64,000 bases of DNA from Ligula intestinalis (taxonomy: Eukaryota; Platyhelminthes; Cestoda; Diphyllobothriidea; Diphyllobothriidae): contig JAYGXS010000004.1 in NCBI GenBank assembly GCA_036362985.1, positions 43,868,826 through 43,932,825 on the forward strand, given 5' to 3'. Positions 33,420-45,988 of this stretch are shown here, piece after piece (the first letter of the stretch is position 1; the number at the start of each line of letters is the position of its first letter). The notes beneath the pieces were generated by a model. That model saw only the letters and a program-made list of their open reading frames with translations. It made no database searches and was not told the origin of the DNA. A program made the position numbers and the translations under genes.

Positions 33420-34398
33420 CCTGTTGCCTGCCTGGATAACAATGGCCTTTCAAATGACTACACGTGACTGTGCATATCGATTTTTGTAGGGATTCCTTAG
33501 ACAGGGTTTTCCAAAACCCAGATGGGGCCTTGGAGCCACAGCGAAACTTTTGATAACCAAAAACAGTCAGAATACAAGCAGCACCAAAGTCCCGCGGCAG
33601 AGGACCGCATCAGCTACTGAGCTTTTTTATTCATAATCAGCTTTGTTTTACCAAAGACGACGAATCCTTTTATTCTGTGTGAAACCTATTCATTTTCTTT
33701 CCCAGCATACCTTCACAAAAGAATTCGGCTTATTTTTTTTCATGTCGGATTAGTGATAGAGGTATAAGTGAGAGTGCTTTATATAACAAGGGATTATTGG
33801 AAAAGTATACCGTAGTAAAAACACGAATTTTCAGGCAAAATTTCGACGCTTGGTATGTCTGAATCACAAGTGGGGCCTCGGAGATAAAATATGCCCAGGT
33901 CACAATGCTAAAATAAAATTTTATTTTATTCTCTACTACGAAAATCCACGTTGTTTCCGCTCATCGACGTGCTTGGCTGCGAGTTAACTAAAAATATGAA
34001 TGTCGGTCGCTGTCCCTGAATGAAACAGCCTAGACATCTCAGAGGGCTGCCAAACTGCTCCACGAATCACGGCTTTTTTAAGGAAAATGCTATTCTAATT
34101 AGGCCGGGTTGCCTGCAGAACTACCTGTTGCCTCATCCGTAAGGCGTAAGAAGGAGAAGGAGCGAATGCAAAGTAAGGGAGAGCAAGATTTTCCAGTGAG
34201 GAGACGAACATAAGACCGGATACTCTCAGCTGATGCAGTTCGCCTGCCAGAGGGGATATTAGACACGGAACGCGAAGAACTTGAAGGCCAGGTGTAGGGA
34301 AGTTGGCAGTTGGGCGAAGGACGGCGTCCGAAGTGGGGGGAGTGTGGGAGTTTTATAACCTCAGGTGTACCTGGGTCGACACTGGTTATATTTCCCAC
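33420..34398. other. Unassigned stretch
   Basis: No gene is recognised. The minus frame ending at 34398 (GNITSVDPG...) begins with GTG, not ATG, and its first bases belong to the repeat that follows. Confidence 0.4.
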
Positions 34399-34820
34399 TT
34401 TCGTGTTAAAAGTTGAAGGCAGAACAGGATAGCAGATAATAGTTTACTGTCACTAGTTCTGCTTGTATATCAGCGTCGTCTTCTGTGCATCCGGCAGCGT
34501 GTGTTCTGTCGTCGGTCTCGGCAAACAGAGTCCCGTGTCTCCAGCAGCAGAGTGCTGCTTCCAGCGGTGGCAGCCTATGTTCCCTATTGGCTCTCCACGA
34601 GTGGCCCATGCAGACAGTCATCCTGCGGCGACCTCAGTGTGACAGTCCGGTGGTGTGCCGCGCGTGCGCATGACTCCATGTCGGGCCTGGCCCCAGAACC
34701 CAGCCGGCGTCTGCTCTTTGAAAGTCGCATTCTTGTCCCAGTCTGCTTCCTTTGTTCTCTTGCGCTGAGGGTGGCCCGAGTGATAACTCGCATGCTAGGC
34801 CGCCCTAAGAGGATGTCATC
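34370..34820 (-). repeat. Dispersed repeat, inverted relative to 50600-51090 (possible LTR)
   Basis: Read on the minus strand it aligns with the plus strand at 50.60-51.09 kb: GGCCTAGCATGCGAGTTATC, AGAACAAAGGAA, AACAGTATAGCAGAT-type end, CTGTTCTGCCTTC, then ATA(A/G)CC(A/G)GTGT(C/T)GAC. The size of about 450 bases, the absence of coding sequence and the opposite orientation would fit a solo LTR plus some leader, but no complete element or target duplication was found. Confidence 0.6.
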
Positions 34821-36083
34821 ACACAACCTCCAGAGGGGTCATGTTTGCGTTAGCCTCAGATAGTTGATTGGCTAGACCGGACTGGTGTTGGCAGGCGCTG
34901 GTGCGCAGGTGCAAGCCGTCACGAGAGGCTGGGCGTGGCACACAGAGTTGGGCCACCACATGGCTACAGGAAAAGATTTAGGTGTTCGTTAACGCCGGAA
35001 GGAGCAGTCACCTCATACATGTGAAAAATGAAGCGACCCGAGTCTGCAACGAGGAGTCCCTTTGATTCTTAAACAGTCGATTTTGCCTAGTCCCACTGCT
35101 TTCCCCACAGCATGGTGGCCCAGGAACGGTGAGTTGCCAATGCATTACTCTGTAGTAAGGGACAGCTTGCGCTGTAGTTACCGCACTCTCAGCTCCCCCC
35201 ACTTAGACCCGATGTCATGACCAAGCCAAAGATGTCTGAAGCTGGCGAAGGCACATCACATCGACTCGGATTATACGAAATGCGATGGTCATAAAAGGCC
35301 ACCTTAAGCGGTAGCCATTGCAGTCTGAATCTTAGTCCATCGGTTGACCACTCTAAACACACACACAGACTAGGCCGCCTACGAGGTCCGTCTTATCCCA
35401 TCAGTTGTTAGCCGTCCAAGACACGACTTTTAGCGCAGTGTGATACCTTTAAGTGTGTCAGATGGTTTTTAGTGAGGAAAATGTGCTGAGACGTCGACCT
35501 CACTCTCTACTTCAATTCACAGGCTCCAGCAACTTTCTAGGGCCAGCCGTTTGTCTGGTGCGGATACCAAACAGGATGACGAAGGTAAACCAAGAAGGCT
35601 ACCAACTTGGGCCTAAATGGCAGGCTAGTTCATTTTATTTGGATTTATATCAAAAATTGGGTTGCACGAATTTCAAAATAAACAAAGTACACGTGACTAA
35701 TGAAAGGGTATCATGGAGATGAGGCATCAGCCAAGCCCTTTCATGGGTTACAGCACTTCGTAACACAGCCAGCTTGAATTATTGAAGTTAAAGTTAACAT
35801 TAAAAGGATCTGACGGAACTTGTTTCGTCTTCTTGACTTCTCAGACTCTGTATACAGCAGTCGCGCGTACATCAAACTCAGTGATATCAACTATCAAGGC
35901 CAAACGGTACTATTAAATAAATAGTTAAGGATAAACGAAGTACAAATCTCAACAATGGATACACACAGTCAATAAAAAAGCGAGTCAGACAAATCGTCTG
36001 ACTCTAGCCAAGGGAACAACACGAGTTCAACAACAACGCCACGCAGGACGGAACGAGTCTTGGAAAAGCTTGTGTGTGTATTA
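34821..36083. other. Unassigned stretch with weak repeat
   Basis: 34870-34970 shares GGCTAGACCGGACTGG, GGCGCTGGTG, GGTGCAAGC and GAGAGGCTG with 41835-41965 at low identity. No gene is seen. Confidence 0.4.
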
Positions 36084-36689
36084 CAGTAGTCGCTGGTTAT
36101 TAAGCCCACCTCGGGTCCAGACCAGCGAGTCCTAGTTCTTCAGTAGCAAGCGCAGGATAGGCACTATACATTACAAATGGACTGTATTATGTGTAGAGCT
36201 TGGTTATGTACAAGAAAAGAATGCTGTTTGTCTGTATCTTGCGTAATAACAAAAAATGCTTTGCGACACGTTTAAAAAAGTGGCTATGTGTCAGTTGTTT
36301 TGGAGCTAACTTCACTGGCAAGTGCTCTTTGATGTCCTTCTCCAGGCACCAGAAATCGTCGAATTTTGTGAAATCTGATGCCTGTCCTCCTGACCCCTCA
36401 GGTTTGCTGCCGTCCGAACAGCGTGTCGCAAAATTTAGCATGAAAAAAAATATAAACAAATCACATCCGGCATCTTGTTTTGCGTAAGACTGGCCAAAAT
36501 TATGTAACCAGTTGCGCACGCAGGGAGATGAGAATCTCCCTCTATCCTGTTGGCAAACTGGGCTTTGTAGCCAGCGACTGGGCTTATTAGCCGGTGGATT
36601 TTTGCTGTGTAAAATTCCGTCCCAAGTTGATTTGGGCTTAATACGCGGCTGGGCTTATTAAACGTGGGCGTAATAACCGGCGACTACTG
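36084..36689. mobile_element. 606-bp terminal-inverted-repeat element with TA target duplication
   Basis: The ends are inverted repeats of 26 bp with two mismatches, starting CAGTAGTCGC(T/C)GGTTATTA. Both are flanked by TA (36082-36083 and 36690-36691). CAGT termini and a TA duplication are typical of Tc1/mariner-pogo transposons. Sub-terminal GGGCTTATTA(G/A) modules repeat near the right end. A 110-residue minus ORF (36187-36519) has no recognisable transposase motif. It is probably a non-autonomous element (MITE). Confidence 0.78.
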
Positions 36690-36813
36690 TAGTGGGAGAG
36701 GGGCATGGCTCCGCTTTTGTATGATTTCACGAGGGAATTTATGTAGCTTCAGGATTTATGTGAAACACCAGCGCGAATGGGGGGAGGGTCCGTGAACGAA
36801 GGCAATATGAAAG

Positions 36814-37088
36814 TTTGAACAAGGCGAAGATCACAAATTGAGCAGGATGTATTGACGTCATACAATTTCGTGACCTCTAATTCATCTGCAAATGGTCATT
36901 GCCTGTTAATATACAAAATTAAATTACTTATGTTTCCCACTCTATTTACCTATTAAGCGTTACCCTTCTAATTGGACAGTTAATTTACTATATTAACAGG
37001 CAATGACCGTTTGCAGATGAATTAGAGGTCACGAAATTGTATGACGTCAATACATCCTGCTCAATTTGTGATCTTCGCCTTGTTCAAA
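36814..37088. repeat. Inverted repeat with 100-bp arms
   Basis: The left arm 36814-36913 and right arm 36989-37088 are reverse complements with about one mismatch, separated by 75 bp. Each arm contains TGACGTCA. No TA or other clear target duplication is seen, although AATATGAAAGT occurs near both outer sides. It is a fold-back element or a recent inverted duplication. Confidence 0.88.
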
Positions 37089-37189
37089 TTTCTTCCGGGA
37101 AAACAATGTTTGAATATGAAAGTGTCAGCGGTGGAGGGTGGTTGGACAAGTGGCACTCGGACAAAAGGGCATCACCTCCCACTCCATTT

Positions 37190-37375
37190 GCGTTGGGTAT
37201 TACTGGCTGATGACGACTAACAGGCCAGAAATGGCCATTCCGGTCACCCTTTGCTTTGTCGGATCCACTCCATCATATCTCTGAGGTCACTAAGCAACAG
37301 CCTGATATCACTCAAGTACGAGCCTCAAGGCACTTCCGGGACAAGTATATGCCCTAACCAGATAGATCGGATGAA
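37190..37375 (+). repeat. SINE body copy (same family as 50.1-50.4 kb)
   Basis: It carries TTGGGTATTACTGGCTGATG, AGGCCAGAAATGGCC, GATCCACTCCATCATAT, CTGAGGTCACTAAGC, ATATCACTCAAGTACGAGCC, GGACAAGTATATGCCCTAA and AGATAGATCGGA. It gives the full distal body. The tRNA-like head is missing or diverged. Confidence 0.72.
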
Positions 37376-39535
37376 CACCCCAGTTCCATTTGCTTTGTCT
37401 GTATATGTAACACCACGTCCCCCCGTATTGTTATATTTCTTTTTTTATGATTCTATCCAAATATTTACCGTAACATACATCTCTCGCGCTTGCGACCCTG
37501 CTCTTATATTTACGCACGAGTGTTTGATGTGGTGTTCAACAACTCTGTTTGCAAACGTGGAAACATATCGCAGGTGGTGCATTTAACCATGCTTGCTAAT
37601 GTCTAAGTTTTAGAGCACTGCACTACCCGCTCAACTGAATATACACATCAGCTGTGCGCGTGTTTGTGCAGATTGCCTGTATAGACTTGGTAGAAAAATC
37701 GTCTCCTTCTTGATCCGATTGACAACCCTGCGATAGCCTGTCTGGCAAAGTTTACGAGTCTGATTTCATTTTTTGGAGATACACACGTCCCTAAACACAC
37801 TGAATTGTGTACACTTAGGCTGAAGTGTTGGCCCAGTGATGTTGTGGTGACTTTCCCCGCGCAGACGATCATCGCACGAAGGCTCACCGTCACCAACGCG
37901 TACACACGCACCGGCTGCCTACGTCAATCGGCCTTCAAGACCAACTCACAAGGACGTCAAACGGGGACTGTCCTCAGGCCGGAATTTCGGGCCAAGTCAA
38001 CCTTGGGGATAGATAGGAGCTCCGACAGTCCACTCATTCCTACCTATTCTCCAATCATTCTGCACAAAATATACTGCTCCTACCACTCCGGCCTCCGAAG
38101 ACTTCTCTTCTCCTAGGCAACCGGACTTGAAGATGGCAGTTGCAAGGGTTTGACTTACTTAACCACCTGCGATAATGTCATCCCAAAATTACCATTGGAT
38201 ATCCTAACTGCAAGTGATGGGTGCAATAGGCACGCTTCCTGTCCTTCATTTTCTCTCATCTTCAAGACCAGCTTGGAGTTTTTTAAATAATTACTTGACC
38301 ACATTGTACTTTTTCAAATATCAACGATCTGGTATGTGGACCCAGTCAGAAAGTGGGAGCAAAGAATTCAGGAATACGAGGAATTTTAATCATGTGGGGT
38401 TTATGAGTAGGGCATATGGAACTGACATACAGTTGTTCTCGAATTGTCAACGATAAAAACATATTTAGGGCGTTATTTTGTTTCCTTATATTAGTAAAGC
38501 GTAAGAACGCAGCGCGCAATTTCAAATATTGTAAACTTAATGGACCACAAAGTCGGCCGTTGTTTGAATATGCTGATGTCACTTTCGCGTAGATTCCAGT
38601 TGAGAACGGCGTGCTCACTTGTTGACAAAAATGAATGGTATTTCTTCCCTCCCTATCCCTGGCGCCGTCTCTTAACTCGTGCAATCATCTGCAGTTTCTA
38701 AAAACGCTACAATGCACACCGTTATCTAATTGATGTTAAGTTACGAATCCTCACTCGAATTTGATAGTTTGTACAATGCTTCGCTCATCCCTTGTACCGT
38801 TATACATCCTTTTTTCTGTTCAACTGTTTATTAACTATAATAGGTTTCACACGCTACAAACCGGTTTGCATACTATGACCATATACGCGTGCTTGCAGAG
38901 GTATCTAGATGATCTATTCAATCGTGTGCGTTATCCTCTATCTCCTCGACCGCCACATAACTTTTGAACTGTACACGGATGGTAAAAGGAAAACTGAGGG
39001 TATTAGTGAGACAATCCAGGCGATTTGATCCTGGCTCGCGATAACCCATTGCATTTGAGGAGAAAGTGTGAAGAAGATAGCGTTAATTCCGGTACTTGTG
39101 ATGGCCTGGGCTAAACATATAACTGAAACTGACAATGTTTATGGTCGGGGGCCTGGCCTTAACCCTAATAATAACATTTAGGCAAGAGATAACGGGTACT
39201 GAACGAGAGAAGGATGGGTTTAACGTATGCTCACACAACTGGAATAAATAGTAATGTCTTAGAAGTAAGAAAAAGATGGGACAATTCATCTTATCGCTAT
39301 AGACGGCTGTTTAAAGTTAAGGTCACGAGATATTCTCCAGGCGGAAACATGATTTCTTCGTGGAATTTGCGTCGAACTACAAACACTCATTACAAGGGAT
39401 TTCCTGTAATCTTTTCTCGTGAAAAATATCGATCGACATCAAAATTCAAAGAGGTTTCACGTGGGCTAGCGCGACTCCGGGCACCAAAGCTCTAGTACTG
39501 CATCGGTGCCCCCTCGATCTACATCGCAGACGTCC
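37376..39535. other. Unassigned stretch
   Basis: No gene, motif or repeat partner is recognised. Confidence 0.4.
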
Positions 39536-39539
39536 GAAG

Positions 39540-39791
39540 ATGGGCTGCACACAGAGCAACAGAGCCACGAATGACATGTCCCAACTGGAGAGGTCGGAAA
39601 ACAACCAAAGTCGGCTATCTGAAAGGGAAGTCACACCAACTCCCGCAGATGCCTGCGGCACTTCCGGGATGAATAATTGCGAGGAGCCCGCACACTGTAA
39701 AGTCAGGGATTCTGATAATGCTGCAGATCGACTTTGCAGATATCATGAAACACTAGCATATAGAAATCAGTTTCCCCTCTCATCTGTGTAG
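39540..39791 (+). CDS. Small protein with N-terminal MGC acylation motif (candidate)
   Basis: An ATG-initiated 83-codon frame starting MGCTQSNRATNDMSQLERSE, hydrophilic, with ADRLCRYHETLAYRN near the C-terminus. MGC at the start is a typical dual-acylation signal, as in Src-family kinases and G-alpha subunits. A possible donor (TGTAAAGT, near 39698) would make it a first exon encoding about 52 residues. Start motif and C-terminal spacing resemble the frame at 33135-33419 on the other strand, so they may be paralogues. No family is recognised. Confidence 0.3.
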   Translation: MGCTQSNRATNDMSQLERSENNQSRLSEREVTPTPADACGTSGMNNCEEPAHCKVRDSDNAADRLCRYHETLAYRNQFPLSSV

Positions 39792-42365
39792 CGAATTTTC
39801 CAATTTCGTCTTTCCATCTCCGAACTCAGTGAGGATGCTTCAAGCACTATTCCCTTGTTTTGACAGAAAATAAACGTCCACGGCGGCGTAAAAGAAGAAA
39901 GCATGCTCTCCTCCTCTTCTAAATGTTCTGTTTTTATCTGAATAAACATCACACTCGGTGGGAAGTGAGTTTATACCTTCTGCAATTGTGTTGTTCCAGG
40001 TTTGCTGATTTAGATTGTGACAGCTTATTGGTTCTCCGAATATAACTAAGCTAGGCGGGTCCATTGACAACGTCTGGAATGCCGAGGTTAGGTAAAGCCA
40101 CTCTGTACCCCAATATATTTTACGTGAAAATTAAATGTTTTCACTTAGTCAGTTAAAATACGTAAATATCCGTGGCATTTAATTACTCAGATATGCGCTC
40201 AGTATTTCATCAGCGTTAAGTCCACGGTCAGCCGCACTGAATTCAACAGAGATCTCCCGTTTCCTTGACCATATAAAATGAATGAGGACGCCAGCAATAC
40301 TCCTAGATAGTCACGATGGAGAAACGCATTGCGTCAACTCTTGAGGTGCATATATGCTCTATATGGATAGGCAACTGTCGAGGAAAACCAAAAGATCTGC
40401 TGAGTGAGGAGAAACTATAAAAGAAGCGTGACTCCACTCTTTATGAAAAAAGGTGGTATTAGGGGACAGTAGTAAAAGTGGGCCCTAAGACGCCAGAGGG
40501 AGCATTGCGTGTAGATAAAAGCACGGACAGTTAGTGTGGTCCTCTTCAATATCCTGTCATAAGCATCTCAGGGTAATTTGCGAGGTCTGGTCGCTTATAT
40601 TCACGTGTAGATAGTTCGTGAGTACACGACCGACTAGAATTCATGTCTCTGACTTCACAATCACAAATAATTATCAGTAGTCAAACAAAATCTAGACTGG
40701 AATGACAACTCTTGGATTATTAGCTGTTTTGAATTTACGTGACTCTGTATGGTACTCGATGAGGCCGCGTCAGCTTCAAGGGCTGTGGGTGTGTACTCTG
40801 TTCGCAGTCTAGCTAACTCATAACGGTTGAATTGCTGTTGTTAGTCGGTCTCACGTGGTTTAAAGGGCTGGATTATCATGAGATTTGATCAAAGCGAAGA
40901 TCATATGCCTGTCTGCTCAGGTGTTAGCTAAAAGCCCAGTCACTGATTTGCCGACATTCTGCGGCTGCATAAAAACTGCGTGAGTTGATTCACCGGTGGA
41001 TTCTCCCCCTTCCCCGCGTTCCCCTGTGCTTTCTAGTAGATACTCAAGTTTTGAACTGCCAGCCTTTTACTTTTCTCAGAAATTACCTGTTTGAGTAAAT
41101 TATATTATAAGGAATTAAGCTTTATATTAATATTTGAGCCGAAATCCCCAAATTCCGGTGGGATAGTGATGGGAATGCCGCTATTCCCACGATAGGTTTC
41201 AGCACACACAAAGGCGTCGCGACTGCCTCGCTACAGCCATTCTTGTCTGCTCAATTCCGATTGGGCCATTGTCGTGGTCTACATCTCTCGCGTTCCCCCT
41301 TAAACCCATTCAACTTTCGTGTGAGAACGATTTTCGCTAACGTGTTCTGTCTGAATACACGCTGTCTCGTGGTCTCCGTCTTCTCTCGTACTGGGCTTTG
41401 GAAACCAGAGTCAGCTAACTTACCGTTCGTGCTAATTAAAAGAAGCGGGCGCAGGTCGTAACAGATAGCCACATGGTATTCATAAACTGTCAACAGACTG
41501 ACAGCAAGATACCCCTCTTGCGTGGTCTGCCATACTGGCAGCACAGGTCCTAGTGAAAAGCCTAAACACTTGTGTTTCGCCGATTTTCTGCCACTGCATG
41601 ACACAGCCGCGAGGTATTCGGCTCAGCACTAAATCCTCCGGCTTTCCCAGTCATAATGGTTCATGGTCGGTCGGGAAAAGAAGTGAAACGCCGGGGTAGG
41701 TGGAAAGAATTTCACCGTCGGACGAGCATGCATCTGCACCCGAGAGGAGCCGCATCCGAAGTGTGAGAGCGAGGGAATCATCGTAGCGTCTATAGCGCGG
41801 TCATGTGTGAGTCAGCCAAAAGCAGGTGATTGACCAGACTGGATTGGGAGCAGGCATTGGTGTTTGCGCACCTGCTAGCAGACACAAGAGGTTGAGCATG
41901 CACGCGGAGTGAGGTCACTGATGGTCTTGCTTGGGTTGAGCTGAGTCTGCCACACATGTGTGTGGCCAGCGACTCACGCTGCCATCTCAGCTCAATAACC
42001 AATCAACCGACAAGTACGGGCGACCCTGAGAAGAGGAATTCGGGCCGATAATTAGGAGCCCTTTCTCGTGATAACTTAGTGCACTCTCTAGAATAGCACA
42101 TCTGACTTACTCGAAACTACAACAAAGCGGTAGAAGGCTTGCCACCTAACTGCATAAAGGAATCCTCCCTTGGAACTACAAGACCCTCTCACTTGTGCTA
42201 ACTTCGAAACTACCCCTTCACTAGCATGCCCGCAAAAACAGGTTAGTCAAATTTTTCAACCGCTACACCAACGTCCAGTTATCCTGTCTGCGTTCAGGAA
42301 CACTTTGGATGTGGAAGGAGAGGGACGTAAAGGTCAACTAAGCTTTGTGGCGGACAGCCACAATT
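39792..42365. other. Unassigned stretch
   Basis: No gene is recognised. A minus frame at 39840-40064 (ATG 40064) contains FGEPISCHNLNQQTWNNTIA and TECDVYSDKNRTF; it looks protein-like but has no family match. 41835-41965 is a weak repeat of 34870-34970. Confidence 0.4.
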
Positions 42366-42369
42366 CCTA

Positions 42370-43480
42370 TTCCCCCTTCGTTGTCCAAGGCTCGCTACCC
42401 CAAAGTCGTGTCGTCACAAACGACTGTTACAGTGCTTCCTTTCACTGGCGCCCCCATCGCCCCGAGGCTCGACCTCGCAGCTGCTTCTGGCTAACCGATA
42501 ACAGCATGGTCAACGTCCCCTATTCTTTGGCGGGCCGGCGGATCCGACAGCTAACCTCGGCTTATTCAGCTACACACGCGCACACACCCACGTATACACG
42601 CGCGCCCAAATGAGAACGCCTGCCCAAATGCCACTTGAAATGCACCACCCCTCGGCCGATGCAGAAGAGACGTCTACAGGCGACATCCGCTCGGGCAATT
42701 CCAACACACCAATGACAGAACAGAAGAGGAAGATTCGATCACTGGAACAAGAGTTTTATTTGCCTGACGTTTCGGATTCCCTCGGGAATCCTTAATCATA
42801 GGTGATGATGACATAGTCATGATCATGCGCAGGTGAGGTGGCCACATGCACAGACTGCACGGTATTTATAGTTCATAGTGGTCATCCGCGTGTGTGTGTG
42901 TGTGTGATAATTGTTCACTCCTGTAGCCACCGCTTGGGTATCCATTGATGCGGTACTGGCTTGAAACTTCGAGGTCGACTCACTAATTGCCATGTCAGCG
43001 TCGGATGCGGGCCTAATAATTGCGCGACAAGTATGCCCGCTGTCGTCAGAGTTGATGCTGCACCCGGCCCTTCCCACGTGACTGATTCTCTTGTTCACAA
43101 AAACTTCTCAGTACATCACGTGGGAACGCCAAATCATTGCGCTTGTTGATGGACTGGGGGCCTGAGAACCATGACTCCAGCCGCTCGCGGCTCACGCGGT
43201 TGTCACCTTTTGCGAGGATTTCGGCCATATTTCCAAGTTCGACGAAGCCGAAACTGAACTTGAATACTTGAACCCACTTCAGGGTCATGTAAAAGCAAAT
43301 TTCATCACCCCACAAAACAGTCAGCCGAATCTCTCAGGCCTGGATGGGCGCAGTCAGGACCAGCCACTGCCACATGAGACAGCAACTCAGGGTTCTGTAC
43401 ACAATAAAACCCTCATTCTGGTGACTCGCCTTTTCCCTCCAACCTGGGATTCGACCTGACGATTTTAGTGATCAAGGCAC
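42370..43480 (+). repeat. Dispersed repeat, copy 2, split by a nested insertion
   Basis: The left part, 42370-42720, and the right part, about 43345-43480, align with 30820-31375 in the same orientation. About 600 bases between them have no counterpart in the first copy and carry Penelope-like sequence. Confidence 0.78.
42725..43330 (-). mobile_element. Penelope-like element 3' fragment nested in a repeat
   Basis: The minus frame (43315-43046) reads FGFVELGNMAEILAKGDNRV, then SRERLESWFSGPQSINKRND. This is the conserved block after the GIY-YIG domain in flatworm PLEs (NRVSRE.LE.W..GP.SIN). The 3' UTR contains a (TG)n run at 42890-42906 and the short palindrome GGATTCCCTCGGGAATCC near 42775. 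It is 5'-truncated, without the GIY or YIG residues or an RT. Confidence 0.75.
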
Positions 43481-45988
43481 CAACACTACTTACACCGCTA
43501 CAACGTTCTCTACTATACACGATATCGCGCGCGCTTCAATACTGTGCCTCGCCACGGATGAAATATCGAGGGTTAAGTGGCTAGTCGATAACCGTAAACA
43601 AACACAACCAGTCTTCAGCGAATGACAACATCTAAATACCGCTTGTCTCAATAATCTCCTTCTATGAGTTCCCAGATTGATAAATCCTGATATGATGCAA
43701 TAGATAATCGTTAAGACTTCTTAACCTACACATATTCCCGTGGAGGCAGATAGTGGCTAATCAATAGTAACTAACTTGTCACTCCACATGCACATGGTCT
43801 TTGTTATCACTGTAATGTTGAAATTCAGCTAGGGCTCACTTTCGGCCCATTGTTAGTGTAAACTATGTAGGCTGACGAAAAGTATAGTCCTGATTAAATC
43901 AAAAAAAAACAAAAAGTAGCAAAGTAGAGGTCTCCCATTGACTCAAAAAGCCGTGCCGCTGCAAACAGCGCCCGACTGCAGAAAGATGATTGTTGATACT
44001 GTCTTCTGTTATTTCTACCGATTTTGAAAGAAAGAATCTCGGTAGGAGACAATAATTAAATTTCACTTCCAACGATCGCGAATCCGCCGGCTCCCCGTCC
44101 CAACTTGTTGGGTTGATCTAGTTTTCCTTGCCACTTTGAACGACTTCATACGAAGGTGGGGATCCAGCGACTCTACTATATGAATGGATACACTCGTCTG
44201 TTCGGATTATAAAACCGCATTACCGAGGTCTGTAGTAGAGTTATGGCTGGCTGATGACGGCTAGCAACACAAACTTATCACTTTGATCATTCTTTACGAA
44301 AAAAATTTTCCGTTATGTCGCAGAGGCTGGGCGGGTGTTGATTGTCGGGAGGGAGGCAATAGTAAAATGCATCCGAGTTTGACTACACCGGAGAAGGCAT
44401 GTGCTACAGCGAGTTTATTTCTCATTATCTCGTGTGCAGCTCTTCGGCGGCACTAGATAACCCGGCACAAAACTGTGTTTACGCGTTCCACACGCCCGAC
44501 ACCTTATCTTACTATATAAACCAGCCTTTTTTAACTTGAATACCGCAACATCCGGAGATAAGGCCTCATTATAACCTTTAACTTTCCGGGAGCGAGTTAT
44601 CCCACCGGCCCGCTGTTAAAATAAAAGGGAGCACATTGTCCTCCAGTAACGGAATTAGGGGTTTCTACGACCATTTTCTGTGTCATGCTAGATCCCAATG
44701 CGACCAACATTTGAACAACAAATCCGACGCAAACCTTAGATATGACTCGCCAGTTTAGTGGCCAATAATGAAGCACAAATTGCAATAAAATAAGCATTCC
44801 CAGAAAATTCATCTGCTTAATTAATCCCCGGGGACAATGATTTATTCGCGTAAGCTGTCGGATCGGATATCGGGAGGAAAAAATTCTTGACTAATAACTC
44901 ATTAGTCAAGTCGAGCTTGGCGTTTCCAAACATCGTATCGACTTTTTGATGACTCCTAACCCCATAACTGGGCTGAGGTCAGTATGTGAGTGCGAATTCG
45001 ACGCAGTACTACTTGTGTGTAGGCGAGTGTTTGCTCTAAAGACTGTGGGCTTGTGTAGTGTTCGCAGTCCCCATCTACGTCATGGCGGATAAGGAATCGG
45101 AGCGGACGACACCCATCGTCAACACACGACAAAATGGCGCTATCGACACGCGCACAATACAGAACCTGCTTGTCAGTATCGAAGGTGCAAATAAACACGC
45201 ACTTTAAAAAACTGGCGGCAAATATTAAAGATATCTGCCTATGTAAGTACGTACAAGTACGTGGACAAATCCTGATCGGCCGCCGTGATTCCTTGATCAG
45301 ACGCCCACTGCCGCGTTCAAAGTAAATGGCAGTGAAGAAACACTTCCTCGACTGTCGCACGTACTTCACCTACACCGGAGATGCACTCACGACCACGAAG
45401 TGCAGCCTTTAAGACTTTAATATCGGTACCTCACATCTGCGAACAATATAAACACAAGGTCAAATTGCGTGTATCAGGGACCGAGAAGACCCGGCAGAAC
45501 ATTGGGGCGAATTTTAGCAGCACCGTAACAGGTCGTGCGAAGAGACGTTCGCCTTTTTGCTTCAACAAGTCACAAGTCCATCAGAGAAGCAGAAATGCAA
45601 TAGCACTACAGTCTCTCCCCCGTAGTCGGGCAGATAAAGGCCGCCTTGATCGTTTGAAAGCACTTTAGCCTAAAATTGGTTTGCAAAGACACGGCATGCA
45701 AAGCTGGTCGATAAGAGGGGAGCGGGAGTGACAAAGAGGGAAAAGAAGAATGAGAGGGAGAGGTGGAACCCGAAGACGTATTGTGGATGGGTATTGGATG
45801 AAACGATATAACGCTTTGCAAAAATAGTGATTAGTGCCTAGAGGAGTAGGAACAGGAGTCTGAAGGCGATGTCAGTAGAGAACGAATACACAGCATCGTG
45901 CAGATGAATGGGTAGGTGAAGTTACACCCTAACTGCAGTGAAAGCACACAAGGTTTGCTAAAGCACATAGCATACAAGTCTGACTGGT
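43481..45988. other. Unassigned stretch downstream of LCMT1
   Basis: A SINE body scrap (TGGCTGGCTGATGACGGCTA) is at about 44239-44258 and a 10-bp perfect hairpin (CTTGACTAAT/ATTAGTCAAG) at 44886-44910. The minus ORF at 44597-44812 is hydrophobic but shows no family. Otherwise nothing is recognised. Confidence 0.4.

Noticed and set aside
34099..34398. A third apparent myristoylation-type start (GNITSVDPG) on the minus strand
   Set aside because: The first codon is GTG, not ATG, and the first bases are shared with the dispersed repeat at 51.07 kb, so it is repeat sequence and not a protein start.
39840..40064. Protein-like minus frame with FGEPISCHNLNQQTWNNTIA
   Set aside because: No conserved family, partner exon or clear splice pair was found; left as unassigned.
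44597..44812. Hydrophobic minus ORF suggesting a membrane protein
   Set aside because: It is AT-rich with a chance-level length, and has no motif or splice partner.
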